Source of the DNA: Actinophytocola xinjiangensis
GTDB taxonomy: Bacteria > Actinomycetota > Actinomycetes > Mycobacteriales > Pseudonocardiaceae
Direction of reading: 5' to 3'
Assembly: GCF_001921215.1 (NCBI RefSeq)
Contig: NZ_MSIF01000004.1
Span: 372,001 to 436,000, forward strand
DNA length: 64,000 nt
Positions 47,349-58,300 of this stretch are shown in pieces; position 1 is the first letter of the stretch; every line of letters begins with the position of its first letter. Below the pieces are notes generated by a model, which was not told where the DNA came from, searched no databases, and was given only the letters and a program-made list of their open reading frames with translations. A program made the position numbers and the translations under genes.

Positions 47349-50300
47349 CGTTGCTGGACATCCTGCGCCGGAGGTCTGCCGAGCAACCCGACCGTGTCGG
47401 CTTCACCTACCTCGACGACGACGCCTCGCTGGATTACCGCGGGCTCGCCGACCGGGCGACGGCGATCGGCGACGACCTGCGCGGGCGGTGCGCGCCGGGG
47501 GACCGCGTGCTCCTGCTGCACCCGCCCGGCCTGGACTACCTGGCCGCGCTGTTCGGCTGCTGGGACGCCGGGATGATCGCGGTGCCCGCCTACCCGCCGC
47601 GGGCCAACAAGTCGGCGGTCCGGCTGGCCGGGATCATCGCCGACGCCTGCCCCGCGCTCGCGCTCACCGTCGCATCGGCCGTGCCCGGGGTGGCCGATGC
47701 GCTGGCCGACCTGCCGATCCGGGTGGTGGCGAGCGACGCACTGACCCCGTCCGGCCGGGAAGTCGAGCGCGCCGCGTCCTCGGACACGGTGGCGCTGCTC
47801 CAGTACACGTCCGGGTCGACGGCCGCGCCGAAGGGCGTCGTCATCACTCACGGCAACCTGACGCACAACCTCGGCCACATCGCCCGGTCGTTCCGGCAGG
47901 ACGCGGACAGCCGCGCGGTGCTGTGGCTGCCGCCGTACCACGACATGGGGCTCGTGGGCGGCCTGCTGCAACCCCTCTACGGCGGCTTCCCGGTCACCCT
48001 GATGTCGCCGATGTCCCTGGCGCGCTCGCCGATGACGTGGCTGCGGGCGGTTTCCGACCTCGGCGCCACCAGCAGCGGCGGCCCGAACTTCGGCTACGAG
48101 CTGGCGGTTCGGCGGATCAGCCCCGAGCAGCGCGCCGAACTGGACCTCAGCCGGTGGCGGCTGGCGTTCACCGGTGCCGAGCCGGTCGACCCGGACACAC
48201 TGCGCCGGTTCGCCGAGCACTTCGCGCCCTGCGGGTTCCGCCGCGACGCCTTCTACCCGTGCTATGGGCTCGCGGAGGCGACCCTGCTGGTCAGCGGCGG
48301 CGCCGCGGGAGCGCCCGCGGTCACCCGCCGGTTCGACCGCGCGGCGCTGGGCGGTGGCCACGCGGTGCCCTCGGCCACCGGCCAGACCCTCGTCTCCTGC
48401 GGCACGGCGATGCCCGACCAGGACATCCACATCGTCGACCCGGACCGGCGGGTGGGCGTGCCGGACGGCGCGGTCGGCGAGATCTGGCTGCGCGGCGCCA
48501 GCGTCGGCGCCGGGTACTGGAACCAGCCGGAGGAGACCGCCGCCGTGTTCGGCGCGCACCGCGCCGACACCGGGGCGGGACCGTACCTGCGGACCGGCGA
48601 CCTCGGCTTCCTCGACGGCGGCGAGCTGTTCGTTACCGGGCGGCGCAAGGACCTGATCATCCTGAACGGCCGCAACCACTACCCGAGGGACATCGAGGGC
48701 GCCGCCCAGTCCGCCGATCCCGCCCTTCGGCCGGACGCGGGCGCGGCGTTCAGCGTGCCGGTCGACGGCGTCGAGCGGCTCGTTGTCGTCAACGAGGTCG
48801 GCCGGACCGACCGGGACCTCGCGGAGATCGTGGCCGCGGTCCGCACGGAGATCGCGGCCCGGCACGAGATCCGCGCACACGCCGTGGTCCTGGTGCGCCC
48901 GGCGAGCGTGCCGCGCACCACCAGCGGCAAGGTCCAACGGCACCGCTGCCGCGCGGACTACCTGGCAGGCAACCTGAAGGTCGTCACCGCCGACGTGGAC
49001 GCGGCACCCTCGCCCGGTCTGGCCAGGGACGACCTGCTGGCCGCCGAGGACAGGGCCGGGCTGATCGAGGCGTACCTGCGCGACCGGGCCGCCGCCGGGC
49101 TCGACTCCCTCGCCGCGGTCCAGCTGGGGCACGAGATCGAAGCGGCCACGGGTGTGCCGCTGCCGCTGGAGCGGCTCATCGGCGGGCTCGACCCCGCCGC
49201 GCTCGCCCGGGAGATCGCCGACGGCGTCGCGGAAACCACGCCCCGGGCCGCGTCGGGAACCACCGACCTCTCGCCCGGGGAACACGCCCTGTGGATTCAG
49301 CACCGGCTGGCCCCCGACAGCCCGGTTCACCACCTCGCGGCGGCGGTGCGCCTCACCGCGAATGTGGCCGCGGCGCACGGGTTCCTGGCCGCGCTGGTGG
49401 ACCGGCACGAGGCCCTGCGCACCCGGTTCCCCGCCGTCGACGGACGTCCAACCCGGGTCGTGGACGCCGAACCGGGGGCGTGGTTCCACCGCGAGGACGG
49501 GACGGACATCGCGTCGGCCGTGCGCAGGCCGTTCGACCTCGAACGCGGCCCGCTGTTGCGGGCCCACCTGTTCACGCTGGGACCGGACGACCACGTGCTC
49601 GTCATTGTGCTGCACCACATCATCGCCGACTTCTGGTCGGCCGCGGTGCTGGTGAGCCCCGCCGAGGTGGTCGGCCGGTATCCGGACTTCGTCGACTGGC
49701 AGGCGCGGCTGCTCGCGGGGCCGGATGGCGCCCGGTCGAAGAAGTACTGGGCCGATCGGCTGTCCGGTCCACTGCCGGTCCTGCGACTGCCCGCCGACCG
49801 GCCGCGTCCCGCAGCGCGCCGGTTCGCCGGGGCGTCGACGCGCCTGGAGCTGGACGGGGAACTCGCGGCCGGGCTGCGGAGGCTGGCACAGCGGGAGCGC
49901 ACCACGGTGTTCACCGTCCTGTTGGCCGCGTACCGGGCACTGCTGTTCCGGCACACCGGCGACGAGGACGTGATCGTCGGCGCGCCCGTCGCAGCCCGCG
50001 GGCCGGTGTCGCTGGCGGACGTCGTCGGCAACGTGTCGACGATGGTGCCGCTGCGGACCCTGTGCGCGGCCGACCTGGCGTTCACGGCGCTGCTGGCGCG
50101 GGACCGGGAAACGGTGCACGGCGCGCTGGCGCACCAGCACTTCCCATTCCCGCTGATGCTGGACGGGGTGGGCAGGGACACCGCCGTGCCGCCGGTCTTC
50201 CAGACGACGATCACCCTGCACCCAGCTGGCCTCGACCCGGCCGGGCTGCTGCCCGCCCTCGCGTTGGGGCTGCCCGGCGCGCGCGGACGGCTGGGCGGTG

Positions 50301-52333
50301 TCGAGGTGGAGTCCGTCGCGCTCGATCGGCTGGCGGCGCAGTTCGACCTCGCGCTGGAGGCGGCCGAGACCGCCGGGGGGATCGCGACAGTCTGGACCTA
50401 CAACACCGACCTGTTCGACGCCGCGACGATCGAGCGGTTCGGCGTGCACTTCCGGTCCCTGCTGCGGGCCGTGGTCGCCGACCCGTCCGTGCCGCTGGGC
50501 CGGATTCCGCTCGCCGATGCCCGCCCAGGGCCGCGCGGTGCCATGACCGCGCCGGAACAGCGCTCGCTGTCCGCCCTGTTCGAGGAGCAGGCGGCGCTAA
50601 CCCCAGCCGTGACGGCGCTGGTGTGCGGCCGCGACCGGCTCGACTACGCGGAGGTGAACGCGCGGGCGAACCGGCTCGCCAGGGCGCTGCGCGGGCGTGG
50701 AGTCCGGCGGGGTGACGTGGTCGGTGTGCGCCTCCCGCACGGCGTGGACCTGCCGGTGGCGGTGCTGGCGGTACTGAAGCTGGGGGCCGTGTGCCTGCCG
50801 ATCGATCCGGCGCTGCCGGACGGCCGGATCGCGGCTATGCTGCGGATCGCGGGTGCCGAGACCGTGGTGACACCGGAAACACTCGGCGCGAACGAGGATT
50901 CCGCGAACCTCGGGCTGGTCATGCTGCCGGACGAGCAGGCGTGGCTGGTGTTCACCTCGGGCTCCACCGGGGAGCCGAAGGCGGTCGCGCTGGAGCACCG
51001 GCAGATCCTGCACCGGCTCGGCTGGATGTGGCGCGAGCACCCGTTCGGCCCGGACGACGTGGCCTGCCTGAAGTCGAGTGTGGCGTTCGTCGACTCGATC
51101 TGGGAGCTGCTCGGCTCGGTGCTGTGTGGTGTGCCCACGGTTGTCGTGCCCGAGACCCGCGACGTCGGCGCGCTGGTGGCCGCCCTCGCCGAGCACCGGG
51201 TGACCCGCCTGCTGCTGGTGCCCACCCTGCTCAGGGCGATCCTGCGCGAGCCAGGCGACCTGCCCGCCCTCGGCCTGTGGCTGAGCAGTGGCGAGCCGCT
51301 GGACGCCGACCTGCTCGGCCGGTTCCGCACACGTTTCCCCCACGCGCGGATCATCAACGTCTACGGCATGTCCGAGGCGTGGGACGTGACCTCGTTCGAG
51401 CCGGACGCCACGCCGCCCGCTACCGTCCCGATTGGACTCCCGCTCCCCGACACCGCTGTCCACGTTCTGGACACGGCGGTCCGCCCGGTGCCGCAGGGGG
51501 TGCCCGGCGAGCTGTACGTCGGCGGACGCGCCGTGGCGCGCGGCTATGTCGGCGATCCCGCCATGACCTCGGTCAGGTTCGTCCCCGACCCGTTCGCCGC
51601 CGAGCCGGGTGGGCGGCTGTACCGGACCGGCGACCTCGTGCGGCAAGGGGCGGACGGCGTGCTGGAGCACCTGGGCCGCGTCGACCGGCAGGTGAAGGTC
51701 GGCGGCGTGCGCGTCGAGACCGCGGAGGTGGAGGCGGCGCTGGCCGGACACGAAGGCGTGGTCGAGTGCGCGGTCGTCGTGCGGCCCGACGCGCGCGGCA
51801 CCGAGCGGCTCGTCGCCTACCTGGTGCTTGAGGTGGACGCCACCGCGTCCGACGTGCGCGGACACGCCCGCCGGACACTGCCCGGCGCGATGACGCCCGC
51901 CGAGTTCGTGACGCTGCCCGGTCTCCCGCGCACGACCGGCGGCAAGCTCGACCGGGCCGCGCTGCCCGAGCCGCCCGCGGACCGGGGCACGCCGGACGCG
52001 GAGTTCGTCGCGCCGGCCTCGGGGCTGGAGCGGCGGCTCGCCGCGCTGTGGGCCGACGTGCTCGGGGTCGAGCGGGTCGGCGTGCACGACAACTTCTTCG
52101 ACCTCGGCGGCACGTCGGCCACGCTGATCGAGGTCCACCAGCGGATCGGCGCCGAGGTCGGTGTCGAGCTGCCCGTCGTCACCTTGTTCCAGGCGCCCAC
52201 CGTCGGCTCGGTAGCCGCGCACGTCGACGGCCGGGCCGGGCCGTCGGACCACCTGCGGCGCGCCAGCCTGGCCGCGCGGCGCAGGCGGGACGCGGTGGCA
52301 GGCCGCGTCAAGCGAAGCGGAGGAAAGCAGTGA
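47345..52333 (+). CDS. FAAL-ACP-C-A-PCP loading and first NRPS module
   Basis: A 1662-residue protein. Fatty-acyl-AMP ligase at 1-545 (QYTSGSTAAPKGV; PAYPPRANKSAV typical of FAALs), a carrier domain with Ser588 in GLDSL, a condensation domain at about 640-1060 with HHIIADF at 757-763, an adenylation domain at about 1075-1570, and a PCP at about 1580-1650 (LGGTSA). Manual reading gives the adenylation code VDWLLSVDVK, beta-alanine-like with Val1249-Asp1250 in place of Asp-x. The first carrier seems shortened by about 20 residues just before GLDSL. It should activate a fatty acid, load it and join it to a beta-amino acid. The ATG overlaps the preceding stop (ATGA). Confidence 0.93.
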   Translation: MTLLDILRRRSAEQPDRVGFTYLDDDASLDYRGLADRATAIGDDLRGRCAPGDRVLLLHPPGLDYLAALFGCWDAGMIAVPAYPPRANKSAVRLAGIIADACPALALTVASAVPGVADALADLPIRVVASDALTPSGREVERAASSDTVALLQYTSGSTAAPKGVVITHGNLTHNLGHIARSFRQDADSRAVLWLPPYHDMGLVGGLLQPLYGGFPVTLMSPMSLARSPMTWLRAVSDLGATSSGGPNFGYELAVRRISPEQRAELDLSRWRLAFTGAEPVDPDTLRRFAEHFAPCGFRRDAFYPCYGLAEATLLVSGGAAGAPAVTRRFDRAALGGGHAVPSATGQTLVSCGTAMPDQDIHIVDPDRRVGVPDGAVGEIWLRGASVGAGYWNQPEETAAVFGAHRADTGAGPYLRTGDLGFLDGGELFVTGRRKDLIILNGRNHYPRDIEGAAQSADPALRPDAGAAFSVPVDGVERLVVVNEVGRTDRDLAEIVAAVRTEIAARHEIRAHAVVLVRPASVPRTTSGKVQRHRCRADYLAGNLKVVTADVDAAPSPGLARDDLLAAEDRAGLIEAYLRDRAAAGLDSLAAVQLGHEIEAATGVPLPLERLIGGLDPAALAREIADGVAETTPRAASGTTDLSPGEHALWIQHRLAPDSPVHHLAAAVRLTANVAAAHGFLAALVDRHEALRTRFPAVDGRPTRVVDAEPGAWFHREDGTDIASAVRRPFDLERGPLLRAHLFTLGPDDHVLVIVLHHIIADFWSAAVLVSPAEVVGRYPDFVDWQARLLAGPDGARSKKYWADRLSGPLPVLRLPADRPRPAARRFAGASTRLELDGELAAGLRRLAQRERTTVFTVLLAAYRALLFRHTGDEDVIVGAPVAARGPVSLADVVGNVSTMVPLRTLCAADLAFTALLARDRETVHGALAHQHFPFPLMLDGVGRDTAVPPVFQTTITLHPAGLDPAGLLPALALGLPGARGRLGGVEVESVALDRLAAQFDLALEAAETAGGIATVWTYNTDLFDAATIERFGVHFRSLLRAVVADPSVPLGRIPLADARPGPRGAMTAPEQRSLSALFEEQAALTPAVTALVCGRDRLDYAEVNARANRLARALRGRGVRRGDVVGVRLPHGVDLPVAVLAVLKLGAVCLPIDPALPDGRIAAMLRIAGAETVVTPETLGANEDSANLGLVMLPDEQAWLVFTSGSTGEPKAVALEHRQILHRLGWMWREHPFGPDDVACLKSSVAFVDSIWELLGSVLCGVPTVVVPETRDVGALVAALAEHRVTRLLLVPTLLRAILREPGDLPALGLWLSSGEPLDADLLGRFRTRFPHARIINVYGMSEAWDVTSFEPDATPPATVPIGLPLPDTAVHVLDTAVRPVPQGVPGELYVGGRAVARGYVGDPAMTSVRFVPDPFAAEPGGRLYRTGDLVRQGADGVLEHLGRVDRQVKVGGVRVETAEVEAALAGHEGVVECAVVVRPDARGTERLVAYLVLEVDATASDVRGHARRTLPGAMTPAEFVTLPGLPRTTGGKLDRAALPEPPADRGTPDAEFVAPASGLERRLAALWADVLGVERVGVHDNFFDLGGTSATLIEVHQRIGAEVGVELPVVTLFQAPTVGSVAAHVDGRAGPSDHLRRASLAARRRRDAVAGRVKRSGGKQ

Positions 52334-55300
52334 ACTCCACTGACATCGCGATCACCGGCATGGCGATCCGCTGCCCGGGAGTGACCGGCCTGGACGAGTT
52401 CTGGGCCAACTTGGCCGCGGGCGTCGAGTCGGTCTCCCGGTTCGCGCCGGACGAGCTGGAGGACGCCGCGTTCCTGTCGGTCGACCGCACCCACCCGCGG
52501 TTCGTGCCCGCCGGGGGTGAGCTGCCCGACGCCGACCGGTTCGACGCCGCCTTCTTCGGCATGTCACCGGCGGAGGCCGAGCTGACCGACCCACAGCACC
52601 GGCTTTTCCTGGAATGCGCGTGGACCGCGATGGAGGACTCCGGCCGCGACCTGACCAGCCACGACGGCGCCGTGGCCGTCTACGCGGGTTGCGGCAGCAA
52701 CACCTACGCCCTGTCCGTGCTGTCCGGCGCGACCTCCCCGATGCGCGCTTACCAGGGGCTCATCGGCAACGAGAAGGACCACCTGGCCACCCGGGTCGCC
52801 TACAAACTGAACCTGTCCGGCGAGGCGATCAGCGTGCAGACCGCGTGCTCCACCTCGCTGGTCGCCGTGCACCTGGCGTGCCAGAGCCTGCTGTCGGGCC
52901 AGTCCGACATCGCGATCGCGGGCGGCGTGTCCGTGCGGGCCGCGCAGCGCACCGGCTACGTGTACCGGGAGGACGCCATCTTTTCCCCGGACGGGCACTG
53001 CCGGGCGTTCGACGCGCGGGCCGAGGGGACCGTGTTCGGCAGCGGCCTGGGCGCCGTGGTGCTCCGCCCCCTGGCCGACGCGCTGGCCGACGGCGACCGG
53101 GTGTACGCGGTGATCAAGGGCTCGATGATCAACAACGACGCCGGGGCGAAGGTCGGCTACACCGCGCCGAGCGTGGACGCCCAGGCCGCCGTCGTCGCCG
53201 GAGCGCTGGAGTTCAGCGGCGTGCGGGCCGACGACATCGGCTACGTCGAGGCGCACGGCACCGGCACGCGGCTGGGCGACCCGGTCGAGATCGCCGCGCT
53301 GGCGCAGGCGTTCCGGCTCACCACCGACCGGACCGGCTACTGCCCGATCGGCTCGGTGAAGACCAACGTCGGCCACCTCGACGCCGCGGCGGGCGTGACC
53401 GGACTGATCAAGACCGCGCTGTCGCTGTGGCATCGGAAGATCCCGGCGAGCCTGCACTGTGGCGAACCCAATCCGGCCATCGACTTCGGCCCGTTCTTCG
53501 TCAACACCGAGCTTCGGGACTGGACCGCCCCGGACGGCCGGACCCGGTTCGCGGGCGTCAGCTCGTTCGGCATCGGCGGCACCAACGCCCATATGGTCCT
53601 GGGCGAGGCTCCCGCGCTTGCCGAGCACACCGCGGCCCGACCCGAGGTGGTCGTGCTGACGTTGTCCGCCAAGGACGATGGCGGGCTGCGGCGGCTGGCG
53701 GCCCGGCACGCCGAACGCCTGACGGACGCCGTCCCGCTGGCCGACTACTGCGCTACCGCGAACACCGGTCGAGCCCGGCTGCCGCACCGGCTCGCCGTCG
53801 TCGGCCGGACCGCGGCCGACCTCCGGGAGGCGCTGGCCGGGCAGGCGATCACCGGCGAGGCGACGGGCACCAGGTCGGTGGCGTTCCAGTTCGCCGGCCA
53901 GGGGGTCTGGTACCCCGGCCTGGCGGAAGCGCTGTACGAGCGGGCGGCCCGGTTCGCCGAGGTGATCGACGAGTGCTCGGCCCTGCTCGGCCGCTCCGTG
54001 CTCGACCCGTCGGCCGACCTCTCCCGGACCGATGTCGCCCAGCCCGTGCTGTTCGCCGTCCAGTACGCGCTGGCCCGGCTGGTGCGGTCCTGGGGCGTGC
54101 GCCCGGACGCGGTGGTGGGGCACAGCTTCGGCGAGTACGCTGCTGCCTGCCTGGCGGGCGTGTTCAGCCTCGCGGACGGGATGCGGCTGGTCACCGAACG
54201 CGGCAGGCTGATGCAGCGGACCGACGGGCTGATGGCGGCCGTGTTCGCCGCCGAGGGCGAGGTCGACCGGGCGCTGGAGCCCTACCGGGACCGGGTGTCG
54301 ATCGCGGCCGTCAACGGACCCGCGCACACCGTCATCTCCGGCGACCGCGCCGCCGTCACCGACCTGATCCGCCGGTTCGACGACCGGGGTGTTCGGGTCC
54401 GCGAGCTGGCGGGCGGGTTCCCGTTCCACTCGCCGCTGGTCGACTCGGTCGCGCGGGAGTTCCAGTCCACCGTGGACACCGTCGCGTTCGATCGGCCGCG
54501 GCTGCCGTTCGTCTCCGGCCGGACCGGGGAGGTCGCCACCGATCTCGGGTGCGACTACTGGGCGGCCCAGCTCCGCGAGCCGGTGCGGTACGCCGACAGC
54601 GTCGCGACGCTGGTCGGGCGCGGGGTGGACGTGGTTGTCGAACTGGGGGCGCACCCGGTGCTGAGCCAGCTCGGGACGCGGGCCGTCGCCGATCCCGCCG
54701 TGCTGTGGGTGCCGACCTTGGCCGAGGGCGTGGACGACCAGGAAGCCCTGCTCACCGCCGCCGCGCGGCTGCACGTCGTCGGGGTGTCGGTGGACTGGGC
54801 GGCCGTCCACGGCCCGCCGCGCCGGGTGGCCGATCTGCCCGCGTACCCGTTCGCGGGCGAACGCCACTGGCTCGACACCCCCCACACCCCGACGCCACCC
54901 GCCGCGCCGGAAGCCGCCCCGACCTCCGCCGAGCCTGCCACCTCCGCGGTCCGGCTGCGGGAGATCACCGCCGGCCTGCTGCGCATCTCCCCGGACTCGG
55001 TGGACCTCGACGCCCCGCTGCTCCAGGTGGGACTGGACTCGCTCGCGCTGATCGAGGCCGCCCAGGTCATCGAGGAGGAGTTGGGCGTTCGGCTGACGGT
55101 CCGGCAGCTCCTGACCGACCTGACCACTCTCGCCGACGTGGCCGCCTACGTCGACCGGCGCCGCTCGGCCCCGGCCGCCCGCCCCGCTCCCCCCGCTCCC
55201 GCCGCGGCGCCGAGGGCGGAGGAGGACACCGCCGCGTCGAAGGCGTTCGTCCCGCACCGGCCGATCACCGTCGTCGCCGAGGCGGCCGGACCCGCGCTGC

Positions 55301-58300
55301 GGGAGTTCGTGGCCGCCTACACCCGGCGCACCGCCGAGTCGAAGCGGCTGGCCGGACTGCACCGCCCGGTGTTGGCGGACAACGACAACCGGGTGGTGTC
55401 GGACTTCCGGATGGCGATCAAGGAGATGGTCTACCCGATCGCGGCGACCAGCTCGAAGGGCGCCCGTGTGGTCGACGTGGACGGCAACGAGTACGTCGAC
55501 GTGATGATGGGCTACGGCAGCAACCTGTTCGGGCACTCGCCGGACTTCGTCACCGACGCGGTCCGCGCCCAGTTGGACCGGGGCGTGCACATCGGTGTGC
55601 AGTCGGACCTGGCCGGACGGGTCGCCGCGCTGCTGGCCGAGCTGACCGGACTGCCGAGGGTCGCGTTCTGCAACTCCGGCAGCGAGGCCGTGATGATGGC
55701 GCTGCGCCTGGCCAGGACCGCGACCATGCGGACCAAGGTCGCCATGTTCGCCGGGTCGTACCACGGCATCTACGACGGCACCTTGGGCGCTCGCCGCAGG
55801 CTCAGGGCGGACAGCGCACCGACCCCCGTCGCGCCCGGAATCCCGCAGCACATGGTGGACGACCTGCTCGTGCTCGACTACGACGACCCGGCGTCCCTGG
55901 CCGCGCTGCGCGCCCACGGGCCCGAGCTGGCCGCGATCCTGGTGGAGCCGGTGCAGAGCAGGCGGCCGGACGTGCGGCCCGCCGCGTTCCTGCGGGAACT
56001 GCGGGCCATCGCCGACGACACCGGCGCGGCCCTGGTGTTCGACGAGATCGTGACCGGACTGCGCACCGCGCCCGGCGGCGCGCAGGAGTGGTTCGGCGTG
56101 CGGGCCGACCTGGCCACCTACGGGAAGGTGCTGGGCGGCGGGCTCCCCATCGGCGCGGTCGCGGGGCGGGCCGGTTTCCTGGACACCATCGACGGCGGCG
56201 TGTGGGCCTATGGCGACGACTCGGCCCCAACCACCGAGACGACGTTCTTCGCGGGCACGTTCTGCAAGCACCCGCTGGCGATGTCCGCGGCACTGGCCGT
56301 GCTGACCGAGCTGAAGCGGGCGGGAGCCGGGTTCCAGGAGTCGGTGAACCGCCGGGTCGACACGCTGGCCGAGCGGCTCAACGTGCTCTTCGCCGCCGAA
56401 GGCGTGCCGATCACCGTTGCGCACTTCGGCTCACTGTTCCGCTTCGCGTCCACCCAGGACATCCACCTGCTCTTCTACCAACTGGTGCACCGGGGAATCC
56501 ACATTCGGGAAGGCCACAACGCCTTCCTGTCCGCCGCGCACACAGACGACGACGTGGACACCATCGTGCGCGCGGTGCGGGACAGCGTCGACGCGTTGCG
56601 CGAGCTGGGCGCGCTGCCCGGCGGACCGCCGCGATTCGCGCCGACCGTCGCCCAGCGGCAGCTCTGGACGCTGGCCCGGCTCACCCCGGAGGCGTCGGCG
56701 GCCTACCACCAGAGCGCCGTCCTCCGGCTCACCGGCAAACTGGACGTGGCCGCGCTGCGGCGCGCGGTGAACCGCGTCGTGGCCAGGCACGAGGCACTGC
56801 GGACCGTGTTCGACCTCGAGGACGGGTGGCAGCGCGTGCTGCCCGAAGTGGTGGTCGACGTCCCCGAGGTCGACGGCGAGGACGGGATCACCGGGCTGTC
56901 GCGGGAGCCGTTCGACCTCGCCACCGGGCCGCTGCTGCGCTGCGCCGTCGCCCGGACAGGTCCGGAGAACGCACTGTTCGGCTTCACCGCCCACCACATC
57001 GCGGCCGACGGCTGGTCGATGGGCGTGCTCATGGCGGAGATCGGCACGTGCTACTCGGCGGAGTCCGGCGGCCAGGCCCCCGTGCTGCCGGAGCCAACGC
57101 CGTTTCGGGACTTCGCGCGCCGGACCCACCGCGACGAGGCGCTGGCCTACTGGACCGACCGCATGTCCGGCCCGCTGCCGACGCTGGACCTGCCCGCCGA
57201 CCGCCCCAGGCCCGCGGTGGCCCGCTACCAGGGAGCGCGGCACACCGTGGAACTCGACCGCGACCTGGTGGACCGGCTGCGGACGCTCGGAACCGGCACC
57301 GGGAGCACGCTGTTCACGGTGCTGCTGTCGGCCTATTCGCTGCTGCTGCACCACCTCACCGGCGACGACGACGTGATTGTGGGCGTGCCGACCGCGGGGC
57401 GGCTCTGGCGGGGCAGCGAGCGCATCGTCGGGCACTGCACCAACCTGCTGGCCGCGCGGACCCTGATCGACGGCGCCGAGCGCGCCGCGGACCTCGTCCG
57501 CCGCGTCCAGGCCGACCTGCTCGGCGCGTTCGAGCACCAGGACCTGCCCTTCGGCGTGCTGGTGGACCACCTGGGCATCCGCACCGACCCCGGCCGCACG
57601 CCGCTGGTCGCCACCACGTTCAACCTCGACCGGGCGGTGTCGCCGCCCGCGCTGAGCGACCTGGCCGTCGAACTGGTCGCGACTCCGGTCGACCACGTCC
57701 AGTTCGACCTGGTGCTCAACGCCGTGGACGCCGACGGCGGCCTGCGGCTGGACATCGACTACCGCACCGACCTGTTCGACGCGGCCACGATCTCCCGGTG
57801 GGCGGGCCACTACGCGACCCTGCTCTCCGGAATGGCCGACCGTCCCGAGTCGACCGTCGCCGCGCTGCCGGTGCTCTCCGAACGCGAACGGCACGACCTC
57901 TCCCGGTGGAACGACACCGCCGCGGTCCACCCCCTCCCCGGGCTCTTCGACCTCTTCGCCGAGCAGGTCGAGCGGACGCCCGGCGCGACGTGCCTGTGGC
58001 AGGGCGCGGAGTCGGTCACCTACGCCGAACTGGCCGAGCGCGCCGACCAGGCCGCCCGGCACCTGCGCGCCCACCGGATCGGCCAGGAGGACGTGGTCGC
58101 GGTCCCGGCGGACCGCTCGATCCGGCAGATCGCCGCGATCCTCGGCGTCCTCAAGGTCGGCGCGGCCTATGCCCCCGGCGCCACCGACGCCCGGTTCCGC
58201 ATCGACGAGTGGCCCGAGCGCGACGGCGAGCCGGTCACGCCCGCGCGCACCGACCCGGACGCGCTGGCCCATGTGCTGCGGACGTCCGGCTCGACCGGCG

